64,000 bases of DNA, taken from assembly GCA_002197995.1 (NCBI GenBank), contig NGZR01000004.1:248001-312000 (forward strand), written 5' to 3'. The translations under genes were made by a program, and so were the position numbers. The notes beneath the pieces were generated by a model. It worked only from the letters and a program-made list of their open reading frames with translations. It was not told where the DNA came from and did no database searches. Below are positions 22,340 through 35,033 of this stretch, one piece after another. The stretch is from Gaeumannomyces sp. JS-464 (Eukaryota > Ascomycota > Sordariomycetes > Magnaporthales > Magnaporthaceae). Position 1 is the stretch's first letter, and every line of letters begins with the position of its first letter.

Positions 22340-23624
22340 GGCTGGCTGGGTAGCTGACCCTTGACTTACTCACTCGCAGCCGGGCGCGTGCGCGTCTTCC
22401 AAAACGTCACTGTTGTTGCTCTCTGCTATGCACGCAGGTGGATGATGGTGGTCAACAATCGTATGTTTTCCAATATGCGCCTCGGGATTCGCTTGCGCGG
22501 GAGTTGATGCACCCCAGATCAGAGCGGGGGGTTGCCCCGACGACATTGAAATAGTCCACTCGACAGCGAGCCCCTTTCTCGCTGTCTCACGTCTGCCGAA
22601 TGCCGGCCCGGCCAACCCCCCTCATTCTCCCCCGCAGAGCCATCCTTGGATCCTTGGATCAGCTGGAGTCCGAAGACGCGAAACCCCTCCCTATGGGTCC
22701 GTCGGGGATGGAGAACACCCCCCTTGAGTGGGAGTGCTGTACGTGTAATGCGGCTGTGTTTTTGTGCGTGTGTTGTAAAAGCGAGCGCCCCCCGCATAAC
22801 CGACAATACTCCGCGGCGCCCGGATTTGCCGCAGTTCTGTGATACCCAAAATCCGGGGCCGAGTCGTGGTATGGGCCCCTAACGTTGCGAACCCGCCAGC
22901 CAGCCCGGCCTATGCTCGGGTTTGCCAGACACGCAACAGTGGCACAATCGTGTGGGATCCGCTCTCTTTTCTTTCCTAGGTTATTGTTGTATCCGCTGCA
23001 ACAATGAAGAAACGATGACGCTTACAGAGCCCACGAGGGCAAGATTCTCGTGGCAGCATAACCCCCGGTTGATACATGAGGTGCATCATAATAACACCCT
23101 CTCGACGACTTCTAGGTAGTTGACAAAGGGAAGCAAGAAAGCCGAGAAGCGTATGGGCAAGTGGTTGTGTAGAGGAAGTGATAGCAACTGCGAAGACCAA
23201 AGACAGAAAACACCCCAAAAGACGAGCCAAGCCACGCAAACCTATCTTGAAAAACGCCATCAACCAATGCCAGTAAATGCTGGAACCCCCAAAACGTCCT
23301 TACCGGGTATAGTAACAAGAAAGAAGATTTTTTTTGCGTCAAGAGAGATCCGACGCAAACGATGGGAGGGTTGCCAAAAGCCCAGGACGGCCGAGCAGAG
23401 ATCCTCCGACTCGCAGTAAAGGAGTCGGGCAAAGTAATTACCACATAATCAATCCACATCGACAGCGTCATCGTGAGGACGCCCTCGCTCTCCCATGCTT
23501 CAGGGGTCCGAGTAGGTGGACTTGTCCTGAAAAAAAAAAAAAAAAAAAAAAAAAAAACCGACAGAAACCAATCTGAGAAGGCATCAGAGGATAGAAAAGG
23601 GGGAAAATGGGACGGAAAAAATAC
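22340..23624. other. intergenic: P450 promoter and hfi1 3' flank
   Basis: This 1.3-kb stretch has no supported gene. It holds a run of 28 A (23530-23557) about 70 bp beyond the hfi1 stop, and a pyrimidine-poor region near 23100-23460 with several short frames but no domain. Confidence 0.45.
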
Positions 23625-25312
23625 TTATCCCACAGCCAGGCATGAATCCAGCACGCCGTCGAGAATACCGCCGTCGTCCGAGTCAGCACCCTCCCACCAT
23701 ATATCGTCAACGTCGTCGGAGATCCATGGCATCATCGTCGTACGAGACGCCGTTCGGAAGCGGCGCACCACCTGGTGCCTTGTGATCTGTGCCGTTGGTT
23801 GCCCCACCTCCCATGCGCGTGTCGCCGTCTGCGTCTGGGTCGCGCGGCTTGGGCGTGCCGTCGTCCATCCATGTGTAGTCCTCCCACTGTTCCAGCTCGC
23901 CCTCACGGTAGCTGAACATGATGGACTGCGAGATGATGGGGAAGGTCGCCATGCCGCACTCGCCCATCTCGAGAGCGAGCCGGAGGTCCGCCATTCCCAG
24001 TGCTCCCTGTTCGATGGCCGACCGCGACTCGACTGGCAGTAGTCCGCTCTTGTCCCTGGCCAGCTCCCCGCGCCTAGCTGCACCCTCCTCCCGGGCAAGC
24101 TGCTTCCGGTACCGATGGGTCTGGATCCACGACGTGCCCTCGGTGGGGTTGGTGCTGCCGCCACCTAGCTCGCCCGAGCCGTTACTCCTGGTGCGGCTGA
24201 ACACAGTTGAAAGCATCTCCTTGATAAACACCTCGGCGGCGATCGAGACAAACTGCGCTGCGTCGGGGGCGTGGCCGGACACGAGCCCATACTCGTAGCA
24301 GAATGGCAGCATGCGAGCCTCGACATTACTTGTGTCGGGGAACTCGCCCGACTCGACTGCTAATGGCTGCGCATAGCGTTTCCGAATCTCGAGGTCCCAG
24401 TCTTGTGGTGGTAAGGGATGTTAGTGAAATGAAAGGCGAAAGTGGCGGCGGTCTGGTGTCACCAGCGCAAGAACAGTGGACATACTCATGCGATTCAGGC
24501 CACCGGCGCTGGGCGGCACGTCTAGTGCTTTTAGCGCCTTCGCCTTGTGATGTTCTGAAAACACTCCTGCGAGAGTTTCGTATGGGTCGAGCTGAATGGT
24601 GAAAAAGCACACACGCATGTGTTAGCACTATTGGGAGCACCAATTGACCAAGGCCGGGCGCAAAGGGTGTAGACAAACCTCGTTTAGCGCAAGGTCTTTA
24701 ATGCGCCGCCTATCTCGACTCGGGAGCTGCATGACCTCGCCCTTGAGTCTCCTCTCGGCGGCATCTCCGGTGGAGGGCTTGTTGCCAACTGCTGTTGACG
24801 GCTTATCGTTGGCGCTGACCCAGGGGGCAAGCCCCTGGTCGGGAAGGTCTCGGGTGACATTGCCGTAAATGGCGGCGATCAGCTGGTTATGGAGGTATTC
24901 TCGTTCGCCGGTGGGCGATGCGAGTATTGGATCGATGCGCTCGGCGAACTCGGCCTGGGTGAGGCGACCTGTGTTTCGGGGAGGTCAGCATCACGAAAGG
25001 TGTGGAGGAGGCGGCGGAAGCAATGCGATGCATGGCCAGAGAGGACGACGGTGCGATGGCAATGGGGCAATGGATGGGATTAAACATACCGACGAGGAAT
25101 TGGGGGATGGTTTCCTTGTATATCAGCCATTGCTCGGGGCCGAGGGCCGACTTGAGGGCCGAGTAGACGGGCTCGAGATCGATGCGGGCGGGGACGGCGG
25201 TGCCGACTTTTGGCGTCTTTTGCAGGGACGGGGCGGAGACGGTGATGGACTTGTGGGCGAGCACGGGGGTGGTGAGGCCGATGGCCGGGCGGCTCAGCTC
25301 GGCGGGGTTCAT
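23625..25312 (-). CDS. hfi1: Hfi1/Ada1, SAGA transcriptional coactivator subunit
   Basis: Hfi1/Ada1 is a histone-fold structural subunit of SAGA. Four exons are supported: 25090-25312, 24679-24968, 24486-24591 and 23625-24401. The introns are 121, 87 and 84 bp with GTATGT or GTTTGT donors and CTAAC branch motifs, and all phases agree. The N-terminus [17 protein letters not shown], then [20 protein letters not shown] and [18 protein letters not shown], matches the Tad1/Ada1 family core, followed by [15 protein letters not shown] and the [13 protein letters not shown] motif. The C-terminus [20 protein letters not shown]...DSCLAVG is family-like but lies in another frame from the preceding MDLRRR, so one indel near 23720 is inferred. 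It is transcribed divergently from the gamma-tubulin complex gene. Confidence 0.88.
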
Positions 25313-26037
25313 GACTGCGGCGGCGACGGGCGTGGATTATATGGTCGGGGGAGCTGCTGCTGCTGCTGCTGCGAGCTGCGGCGGCCGCGCGTCGCGTGCG
25401 ATTCTGTGGCCCGGCGCGGGGACGATGCCGGGGTCATGGGCGCATCGGAAGAAAGCGGGCGATTGCGCGATCCCAGATTCGATGTCAGAGCGATGGATTC
25501 GGCCGGTCCTGGCCGGGGAGGTGATGGCAAAGTCGCGGCCGGCAGCTCTCGTGCTGACGCCAAATGCGTGGATGCGTGCCGTGACGTTCCGCATGTGGTT
25601 CGAAAATTTGCGGAGCTTTCCTGCTGGCAGTCGGAGAGAGCAATGCGAGCCCCTGGATCCTGGATTGGCTGCTGGAGCCCTGTGCGGGTACCGTGTACCG
25701 AGCGTTGGCTGAAGTTTGCTCCAGAGTTGCTGTACCCTGGACATGTGACCCAGCATGGATGCGGCTCCACCTCGCCGAGGGACGCAGCCCGCAGCCAGCC
25801 CGCTGCGCCGTTCAGGCCCCGTCATCCACTGAAATCGCGTCAATTTGGCTGGGGCGGCGCGTCTTTGCTCCCCGCCGCCAAAAGTCGAAGGTCCAATCGC
25901 GGTGTGGCCCAAGACTTGACGACGGCGACGACAGAGCCGGCAGCCAAACAGCGACCGAGGAGAACTCATGCTGGAGCAAGCGTCGCTGCTCTCGAGCCGA
26001 GGACACCCACACCCGCAGCAGCAGCAGACATGCGACC
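25313..26037. promoter_or_regulatory. bidirectional promoter between hfi1 and the GCP3 gene
   Basis: This 725-bp region separates two divergently transcribed conserved genes. It contains a (GCT)n tract at about 25352-25373 and no TATA box that I can defend. Long frames crossing it on both strands are extensions of coding shadows. Confidence 0.5.
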
Positions 26038-29000
26038 ATGTCGCAGCACCGCATCGTCAACGCCGTCGACGGCCTGATATCCCACCTCGTCCCCGCAGAC
26101 CCCAACAACCCCGAGCTCTCGCAGGAGCGCCATGCGGCCTGCTTCCAGATAGTCAAGAACATTCTTAATACGTGCGTCGCGCAGCGTCCATCAGCTGTTG
26201 GGTCGTCCACCCGCCCAGCTGCCTATCCAGCCGCTAACATGCCCACCCACACAGCCACGGAGCGACATCCATCGCATCCGATGCGAACCACGCCTCCGAC
26301 CTGATCAAGCGCAAGCTGATCAGCACAAATCCTAGCCAAGCCCTGCGCTTCTCCAACCTGTACACCCGCCTGCTGTCCCTACCCGTCCTCGACAAGAAGT
26401 GGGCCATCCTCTACCTTCTATACCAGCTCTCCGACTCGCCAGATCCCAGCGAGCCCCTTCCAGTCAGCCCGCTTGTCAAAAGGCCAGCTCCGCCGAGAGA
26501 TAGGGGCGATGGCGCCCGCCGGCAAGAGGACAGGGAACAACAACCAATATCAAGGCCGTCCGCTTCCGGGGATGAGATCAACGATGCTTTTCAGCCAGGC
26601 GGACTGCGCAAGTTCCCGCCCGACAAGGCGAGAAGGGGCCCTGAGGAGGCCAAGGCCGCGGCTGCTGCTGCCGATGCTGCCGGGGGTGATGCTATGGACA
26701 TAGACCCGGCGCCCCCACAAAGGGACGTATCGCTGAAGTCGACGCTCCTGGCAGACAACTCGGTCGAGCTGAACCCGTCCGAGACGGTGCTCCTGCGCGA
26801 CCTGCCCTTCACGTTGCAGGGGCTCTCCTCGGCCACGCTCCCTTTCGCGGGTGAGACGACACTGAAGCTGCCGGCAACACTGCCCGCGCCCATCATCTCG
26901 CTCCTCCACCTGCTGGCCGAGCCGTCGCTGCTCTACCGCCGCCTGGATGTTTTCGTCAAGTCGCCCGCGACGGGCCTGCTGGGCCAGAGCCTGCGGGCGG
27001 CCATCACCAGCGAGCTGCGGTCGTACCTAAGCCTGGTGGCGACGCTCGAGGCGCAAGTGCGGCGGGCGCTCGCAGCGCTTGACGGATCAGCACCGCGGTC
27101 TGGGATCGCGGGCGGGCGTGACACTCAAGCGCCTTGTGGTGTGGACGCGCGAGGCCACGATGGGGCTGCGGCTGCTGTCACTAATAGCCGAAGAGTCGGG
27201 CAGCCGGCGCGGTGGTGCGCTCATCTCGCTGGTGCACAGCTTCTCGACGTCGCACGGCGACCCGACGGTGGGCGCGTTCGCGGAGCGGCTGCTAGCTCAT
27301 GTCACGCGGCCCTTCTACAACATGTTGCGGCATTGGATCTACGACGGCGAGCTCTCGGATCCGTACTGTGAGTTCTTTGTGCGCGAGCAAGACCCAGGCG
27401 CCGCCAAGTATCACGAGGCCAAGGCACGCGGGCTCAGCTCGGTGTGGAACGACAAGTTCGAGGTGGACGAGGCCATGGTGCCCAGCATCATGAGCGCCGA
27501 CTTTGCGCAAAAGGTGTTCCTCATCGGCAAGTCGCTCAACTTCATCCGCCACAGCTGTGGCGACTCGGAGTGGGTTGAGGCATACGGCAAGGCTGCGTCC
27601 AAGGAGCTGCGCTACGGCGACACGGCCACGCTCGAGGGCTGGATCGACGAGGCCTACAAGACCACCATGAAGCGCCTCATGCACCTCATGACGTCCAAGT
27701 TCCATCTGTTCGAGCACCTGCAGGCTATGAAGGACTACATCCTGCTCGGCCAGGGCGACTTTATCGCCCTGCTGATGGAGTCCCTAGCGCCCAACCTTGA
27801 CCGTCCCGCCGGCGCTCAGTACCGTCACACCCTGACAGCCAAGCTCGAGGAGGCCATCCGCGGCTCCAACGCCCAGTACGCCAGCCCCGAGGTGCTGCGC
27901 CGCCTCGACGCGCGCATGCTGCAGCTGTCCCAGGGCGACATCGGCTGGGACCTGTTCACGCTCGAGTACAAGTCGACGCTCCCGTCGACTGTATCCTGAC
28001 CGAGTGGCACAGCCGCCAGTACCTCAAGATGTTCAACTTCCTGTGGCGCGTCAAGCGCGTCGAGTTCGCCCTGCACTCGACCTGGCGCCGCTGCATGACG
28101 GGCTCGCGCGGGGTCCTGCAGTCGGACGACCCGGCCGTCGCGCAGACCTGGAAGTCCACCCGCGGCGTCCTGGCCGAGATGATACACTGGGCCGGCCAGC
28201 TGCAGTACTACATCCTGTTCGAGGTCATCGAAGCCTCGTGGGGCCCTCCAAGCCGCCCTGTCGCGCGAGGACGCCACCCTGGACGACCTCATCACCGCGC
28301 ACACGACCTACCTCAACACCATTACCCAAAAGGGCCTGCTCGGCGCAAAGCAGCGCCGCGGCGCCGCCGGGGTTGCCGACACATCTATCGTTGACGCCGG
28401 CGCCGCGCGACGAGGAGCGGTCCGTGCCCATGAACCAGATCGCCGACCTGCTGCGCAACATCCTCTCGTACCGCGACTGCGTCGACGGCCTCTACTCGTG
28501 GGCCGTCTCGGACTTTACGGAGCGCCAGAACGACGCCTTCCATCAGACGGCCCGGCGGCGGCGGCGGCGTCAACATCAGGACCCGCCGGAGCGCCGACGA
28601 CGTCGAGATGGGCGGCACCCAAGCCCACAATCACCCCAACATCAACCAACGCCACCACACCACCACCACCAAGCCAACAGCAGCAACCCTCCGCTATCCT
28701 TCGCCTCCACGGCCACCTCGGAGCTGCCCGCGCTGCAGGAGCGCCTACGCACGCTGGGCTCCGACTTCCGCCGGCGCGTGCAGCGGCTGCTGGGTGACCT
28801 AGCCTACCAGACGGAGCACGAGACCCGCTTCCTGGGCATCGCCATGAACTTCAACGACGTCTACCAGCCCACCCTCCGCAGCGCCCGGCACCACAAGCCC
28901 TCGAGCGGCAGGTCCACAGCCCAGGGGGGTCGTACCCAGCTCCGTGAGGGGTGGGGTGGGCGTGGTGGTAGTGTGGTGTCGGCGGGTGGGGGAGTGAGTG

Positions 29001-29170
29001 AAACAGGAACTGACTTTCTCGCTAAACAAACACCCCGGCTCTGGGTCGGCCCTCCGTTTATCTCTCGCACTGAGGTCGAGGTAGTGTTGAGGGGGCCGTT
29101 CACCAAACAAAACCTTATTTGGCGACGTCGCATGGTCCCTGATGTCATCCAACTCCGACTCCTTCAATAG
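26038..29170 (+). CDS. spc98: gamma-tubulin complex component 3 (Spc98/Alp6/GCP3 family)
   Basis: GCP3 pairs with GCP2 and gamma-tubulin to nucleate microtubules at the spindle pole body. Exon 1 is 26038-26171, an 83-bp intron with branch GCTAACA is 26172-26254, and the rest is one long exon. Family blocks in order are: SQALRFSNLYTRLLSLPVL, VLLRDLPFTLQGLSS, TLKRLVVWTREATM, RHWIYDGELSDPYCEFFV, VWNDKFEVDEAMVPSIMS, KVFLIGKSLNFIRHSCGD, the GRIP2-like FNFLWRVKRVEFAL with VLAEMIHWAGQLQYYI, and the end RFLGIAMNFNDVYQP. A His- and Arg-rich low-complexity stretch lies near 28550-28690. Frame changes near 27075, 27985 and 28245 divide the reading frame. The last 75 or so codons before the stop at 29170 are not conserved-looking, so the true end could be earlier or spliced. 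Confidence 0.88.
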
Positions 29171-31375
29171 ACTGGGATGGTGACGAGATACAACGGCGCC
29201 AACACGCGAGGGTTTCTCGGGAATTGCGAGGGACCCTTTTTTTGTTTTCTTCAGGTTGAGGTGGCGTCAGTGGGCGTTTGTTTACTGTTTCATGTATATG
29301 ATTGTGTGTTTCCTTGTTTTAATTCTTAGTTGCTCTTTGCCTTTTTTTTTTTTTTTTTTTTTTGCTCTTTTTACTTCCAGGTTCAGGTTATTTTCGGCTC
29401 TGCATCATCGTTGACGTTATGAGGATGTTTCGTTCCGGGATTGTACTTATACCCCACCACAGCGCAGCGGGCGGCGGGCACGGGGGCGTGTGCGACGACG
29501 GCGCCGGACAAAAAGCTGGACGGACGGACGGGCGGACGAACGGACGGCGTCACGGATTCTGGGATTGAGAGCCTAGGCCCGAGGGGAGGCGTTTTGTACA
29601 TCCTGCTGGATGCTACACAGTATAAAAATTCAACGCGCCTGGATGCAAAGCACGAAAAAAAAAAAAAAAAAAGCAAGGAAGGCGGATCAGATGGCCATGC
29701 CGTGTCATGTATATGCATATCCAGATATATCGGGCAACATGGAGGGATCGGAAGTTGGCTGACGGCGCAGTGAGCGCGTCCTACCAGCCCGCCCTGTTGT
29801 TCTCGGGTCCGCAGGATGCGCGCAAGCAAGCATCTACCTGGATCGCGTTCGGACGGCTGACCACAACCCCCAACACATCCAGACCCGTCCTCTCGCCTCT
29901 TTTCCTCGCTGCACAAACGCCCCCTCCCTCCACCTCCCTCCCTCCTCCACGCCCATCAGCCGCTGCTCCCGCCGCAGTCGGGGACTCCCCCGAGACCACG
30001 GTCCCCACGAGCGTCAGTGGCGCTCACCCCAGTCATGCGCTCATCCCACCCTCTCTCTCTCTCTCTCCATGACCTCGACTCGACCGCCTTACCAATGAAC
30101 GCGTGAATCGCGCCTGTTGTTTACCTTGCCTTCCTCCCCCCGCTCACCTGCATGGGGCCAGAATAGCGAGCCCATATGCAATGCACATCATCTCTCCTCC
30201 CGCCATCCTGGCCCGACCCGGCTCCCCTGCCTTCTTGGTCGACAGGCAGCAGCACTGATGACGGTTCCATACGTCCAGGTTTGCCATGCGTCGGTAGTCC
30301 ATCCTTGTTGATGCACAACCACTGCCGTATACCAAAGCCCGAGCCGTTGTCACATGCAAAACAAAACAAGGCGTTTCAGAAAGCAGATTCTGCTATTGTC
30401 CTATATGGTAGATGCAGAATAACTAACTCATCGTGTATCGTCCGTCATTCAGTCATGATAGCCAGCGCCCTCCTCCCAATACAGACAGGGATGGGGACAG
30501 ATATGATATGATGTTGTTGGCAATGTCCCTCTCCCTTCCCAGAGAAAAAAGAAAGCAAATATGAGCCAGGACAATAAGAGAACGAGCGAAGAAAAAGAGA
30601 AGAAAAAAATTAGAGAAGCAAACCCATGCCAAGGTTATTGCTACCGCCCACCAAACCATGCCCCTAACCGGTTCCTGTACATGATGTTTTAATCCACCAA
30701 ATTCCAACCATGCCTCCGGTGTAACAAAGTACAAGACCACCAGGCTCGAAACCAGGTGGGAAGAGTGGTGTCGAGCTGCAGTTCATCTCATCAAGCTGAG
30801 ATGGGCTCACTATCGACACCGGGACTGCGAAGCATTGTCGCAGCCCCTACTATTAGAGAAGAAGATTCTTTTTTTCCCCAAACAGAAGAGACCAGAGCGG
30901 GTATTAGTGTAGAGCCGCCATTCCAGGCGGATAAGGAGCTCATGCCCCAATGATGCGGTTCATGATGAATATCGTACGCTGCATGCCAGGCCCGAAGGCC
31001 AGGCAGGTAATAATATTGCAACGGTGATTATTCCGCAAGTGAGCCAGAGGGGGTGAAGTCTCCGTGTGTCGTAACAGTCGTCGTAGTAGGTGATGTATAT
31101 CGGGGGAGGGGTGCTGGCCTGTCTCTCTTCTTTCAAGCTGTTGTGTTGTCGCGGGTCGGCCCTCTTTCGTGGCCTCCAGAATGAGCGTTGGTAATCCTTT
31201 GCACGCGAGGATATCCAGTAAAATTCCTCTCGAACAATTCAAGGACAAGTCAAACAACTTCCTGCCAGATCTCCATGTGCCATATCCAGTATCTCAACAC
31301 AGATAGGTTCTCCAAGGGAGCAAGTAGGGCAGCCAAGGCAGTTAGGTGGTGTCGCCATTATCGGGGGCGAGTGTT
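29171..31375. other. intergenic between convergent GCP3 and wee1 genes
   Basis: This 2.2-kb convergent gap holds both 3' flanks. It contains a T22 run (29342-29363), an A18 run (29655-29672), a GGAC-type short repeat (about 29517-29548) and a CT microsatellite (about 30051-30068). No gene or RNA is recognised. Confidence 0.45.
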
Positions 31376-34300
31376 TCAGACGTCCATCATCTCAATGTCG
31401 TCGTTGATAGCAGGCTTCTCGGCTATGGTGCCCTCGGGGCCCCAGTTGCCCTCGAAGACGGTGGCGGGGGCCCGGCGAGTCCTCGAGACCCAGCTGACGG
31501 ACGAGAAGTCGAGGATCTCACGGACACGTGGCCGTGCCGCCGCCTGGGGTTGAATCATCCACCGGACGATAGCATCGAGCGAGCCCTGGTCGGCCGAGTC
31601 TCGCATAAAGGACGGAGCGACAGGTTCTTGAACGCGCTTAGGCGAGCCGAAAAGATTGCTGGGGTTGTAAGTCTGCTGAACACGGCCGAAGGGAAACTCA
31701 CGCTGAGGCGTGCCAAAGACGCCCACAAGCTCCTCATAAGGCGTGGGGTCCTGGGTCAACGGCACTCCGCGCGCATCCCGCTTGATGTCCTGCGCTTCAG
31801 CCGAGGTAAGAGATTCGACGAGAGAAAGGTCGCCTTCCCTCAGCGCAACCAGTGGACCATTGTCAGGAAGGAAAGAGTTGGTGGCGATTTCGAGAATGAT
31901 GAGACCGAGGGCGAAGATGTCGGCAGGCTTGTCGACCTGGCCCTGGAGAATCTCGGGGCTGAGGTACTCGCGATCCCCCTCAGCCTCGACGTGCCTGGCG
32001 GCCGGCCAGGTGGTGGCTATTCCGAAGTCGCCGATCTTGAGTGTGCCGTCGAAGGTGATCAAGATGTTGGCTGGCTTCAGATCGAGATGGATAAACCCGG
32101 CATCATGGATGGCGTTCAGACCCTGTTGCAAAAGAAAATGTCAGTCACGTGCTTCCGCAAGCCAAGTTTCGTCATCTTACGCTGGCTTACCTGCGAGATC
32201 TCAAGGAGGATCTTCCAGATTCGGAAGTCGTCGAGGCGGCCAAGATGGCCAATGTCGCCCAGGAATTTCTCGAGGCTGCCCTCTTCGCAGAACTCGGTCT
32301 GGATGTAAAGGTGGCCCCGGTGCTCCCAGCTGTCTTCGAACTGGAGGATGTTGTCGGAGCCCTTCAAGGCCTTCAGGATCTCAACTTCGCGCATCTTGTT
32401 CTCACGGTCCTTGTTGCCAGTAAACGCGTGTCGTAGCTTCTTCACAGCGTAAAGGCGCTCAGCAACAGGGGTAGGCGGCGTGCCGCAGACCCCGCCGAAT
32501 GTCTTGGGAGTAGGGAGGCTCGAGGCACGGAATACCTGCGAGAACTCGCCCTTGCCGATGGACTCAATCTTGGTGAAGCGCGAGGCAAGCACCAGATCGA
32601 TCTCACCACCAGGGCCAGTCCCATTGACAGGAGTGATGGCACGGCGGCTGCCGAAATCGAAGACAGAGCCACGCCCAGTGTTCGCGGTAGGGGGGCCGGC
32701 GGGTTCACCGCCAGACGACGGGCAGGCTCGTCATGGCCCGAGATTGAGAGACGGCTGGCATCAGGAGGCACAACAGCCTCCGATGGCGTCTTTGGGCTCG
32801 CTGGAGACACATCGCCAATCTTAGCAAACTCCAGCTTGGTGTTGAAAACACTACCACCAAGCGTAGGGGTCGTGGGCGCCATGTCATGGTCGAGCGAAGT
32901 GGTGTAGGCCCGTCCCGCCGAACACCGCGCTCAAGAGCGGCAGGCAGGTGCGACATGGTAGCACATGATGCCCTGGTTCGCGGGGCAGCCGGTGAGGCCG
33001 CCACGTCGAACAAGTCCAAAGTGTCCTTTTCCTTCCGATAAAACTTGACAGGCAGACGTGACTTACTACTCAGCTCCGTCGGGTTTGCTCGGGCAACTGA
33101 GCCACCAAATGCGGACGCAGATGGGGTGAAAGTGCGGCGATTGCCCAGGGGCGTCGAGTGGATGGCTCCTGTAGACACAGATTTCGCTGTGACCAGGGCT
33201 TTAGTCGGGGTAGGAGGCAACTCAGCATCAGGTGTCAGCTGCGTGTCCACATCGCTATCATAGCTGAGCAGGCTGCTCTTGCGGCTGTGACTGCTCCGCA
33301 GCTTGAAGAGCCCCCCAGGCCTCTCAGAGCTCCCAAAGCCCGCAAAGCTGGGCTTCGGCGCGGGGCTGAAGGGGCTCTGAGTCGAGATGAGGGATCGTCG
33401 CTGCTTGCGGGCACTCCCAGATGAGGGCGGGTAAGTGTTGTGAGGGTAGTTCTGACTCGATTGGTACACGTCTCTCCTGTTTTTGCAGGGAGTGTCCGGC
33501 ATCATCATCTTCTTGGAGCCGCCGCGCTGGGCAGGCTCGATCTCCGGGTTTCGGTTCATCTTGGAGACCAGCCCAGTGGATGCCGCAAACACTGCCTGCA
33601 GCGGTTTCGCCGACTTGTACGAGGGGGTCGCCAGAGGCTCATTTGGCCTCTCGGCGCCCACGGGAAGCGACCTGGCAAAGTTCAGCGGGCCCCTGGGCCG
33701 GTCCACTGGCGCTGGTGGCGGGAAGTGGGTAGGCGAATCATCCGCCGCGATGCTGGAGCCTGACGACGAGGTAGTCATTGACGACGTCGTCAATGTCCTC
33801 GACAGAGGGTGAGGCTGATGGGGAGGCTTGTCGGGGAAGTGCGCAGAGGCGTTAGGGAGAGGGCCGCGCGACGAAAAGGGGCTCTCGCGAGGATCGGCCT
33901 GGAGAAACTGGTCGAGAGACGCACGGTGCTGCTTGTTACGCGGAGCCGGGGTCGACGCCTCGAATGATTGTTGGGCCAGATACCTCTCTCCTTGTCGCTT
34001 GCCCCAGGATGATCGCGGGTCATGGCGTTGCTGCAGGGTCGACTTGCGCAGTGAAGATGAGCGCTTGGGCACAGCAGAAGGAGTGGGAGAGGATGGGACA
34101 GCAAAATCCCGGGTGATGAGTGACCCGGAGCCTGTGAGCTTGTACTCCTGGTTGACGTCGTCGTGGATCTCGAAGCTCGCGCGAGGCGGGGGTGGCGGCG
34201 GCGGCGGCGCCTGGTCGAGAATGCTGTTGAAGTCGATGCCAAGGCTTGTAATGCCGTGCAGGCTGCGCCGCTTAGCGACGGGGCTGCCCTGCGAATCCGT

Positions 34301-35033
34301 GGTCATGATGGAATCCGACCTCTTCATGGGGCTCAGGGTCGATGTCGGGTAGGTCTCGCTCTTGGTGTCGAGGAAGCGCGTGGTCGACGAGCCGCCCTTG
34401 GAGGCACCAGAAAGATCCAGGTGCATGCTGTGACGAGACCCGGCCTTTTGCCCGAGGATGCTAGAGCGACCGCTGTTGCCAAAAGTTTGGGCAAATGAGT
34501 TGAAGTTATTTTCTTGGCCAGAGAAGGCGTCGGGGCTTGAAGTCAGGGGCGGCGGCGGGGCGTTGCCGGCGTCGTTGTTGGAGCTCAGAGCCCTCTTGAG
34601 GGGGCTGCGCGGCGAGGGGCGCGTGCGCGAAGGCTTGGCGGAGGCAGCCTTGGGGCGCGACGAGCGGAGCGACAGCTTCACGTTGGAGCGAAATGGCGAT
34701 GGCGAGCCCGCGGGGGTGTGCGAGACGTGTGCCGATTGATGGAAAGGCGTTGAGTGTGTGAAGGCTGATGCGGGAGCGGGGTGGGGTGACGCGACTGACT
34801 GTTGTTGCTGACTGCGAAACTGTTGTGGGCAAGGTGATTGGGGCGACGGCGAATTGGGCGAACTGGCCGCGTTGTCAGAGCTATGCGAGGCAGTGCGCAT
34901 GAGGTGGAATTTGGATGGTGAGCGCGACAGCGACCGCCTGAGAGAGCGCACAGCCGCGCTCACGTCGACGTGGATGCACGCCAGTCGGCGATGGGAGCGT
35001 CAGAGTCCCCCCGCTGGAGTTTGAGAACGACAT
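31376..35033 (-). CDS. wee1: Wee1-family cell-cycle inhibitory kinase
   Basis: Wee1 phosphorylates Cdk1 on its inhibitory tyrosine and delays mitosis. The kinase domain (about 31450-32600) has the glycine loop GKGEFSQVF, VAL-type Lys in LYAVKKL, the loop HLDLKPAN, DFGIAT, and the Wee1/Myt1-specific EGDREYLSPEIL. One 68-bp intron (32123-32190, GTAAGC...CAACAG) splits it. The long N-terminal region is disordered, rich in Ser, Pro and SP/TP sites. The start is inferred at ATG 35031-35033 (MSFSNSSGGTLTLPSPTGV), which joins AAVRSLRRSLSRSPSKF after a one-base frame change near 34965. Further frame changes lie near 32900 and 32690. A PPPPPPPP run lies near 34185-34205. The C-terminus ends EGTIAEKPAINDDIEMMDV. 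Confidence 0.88.
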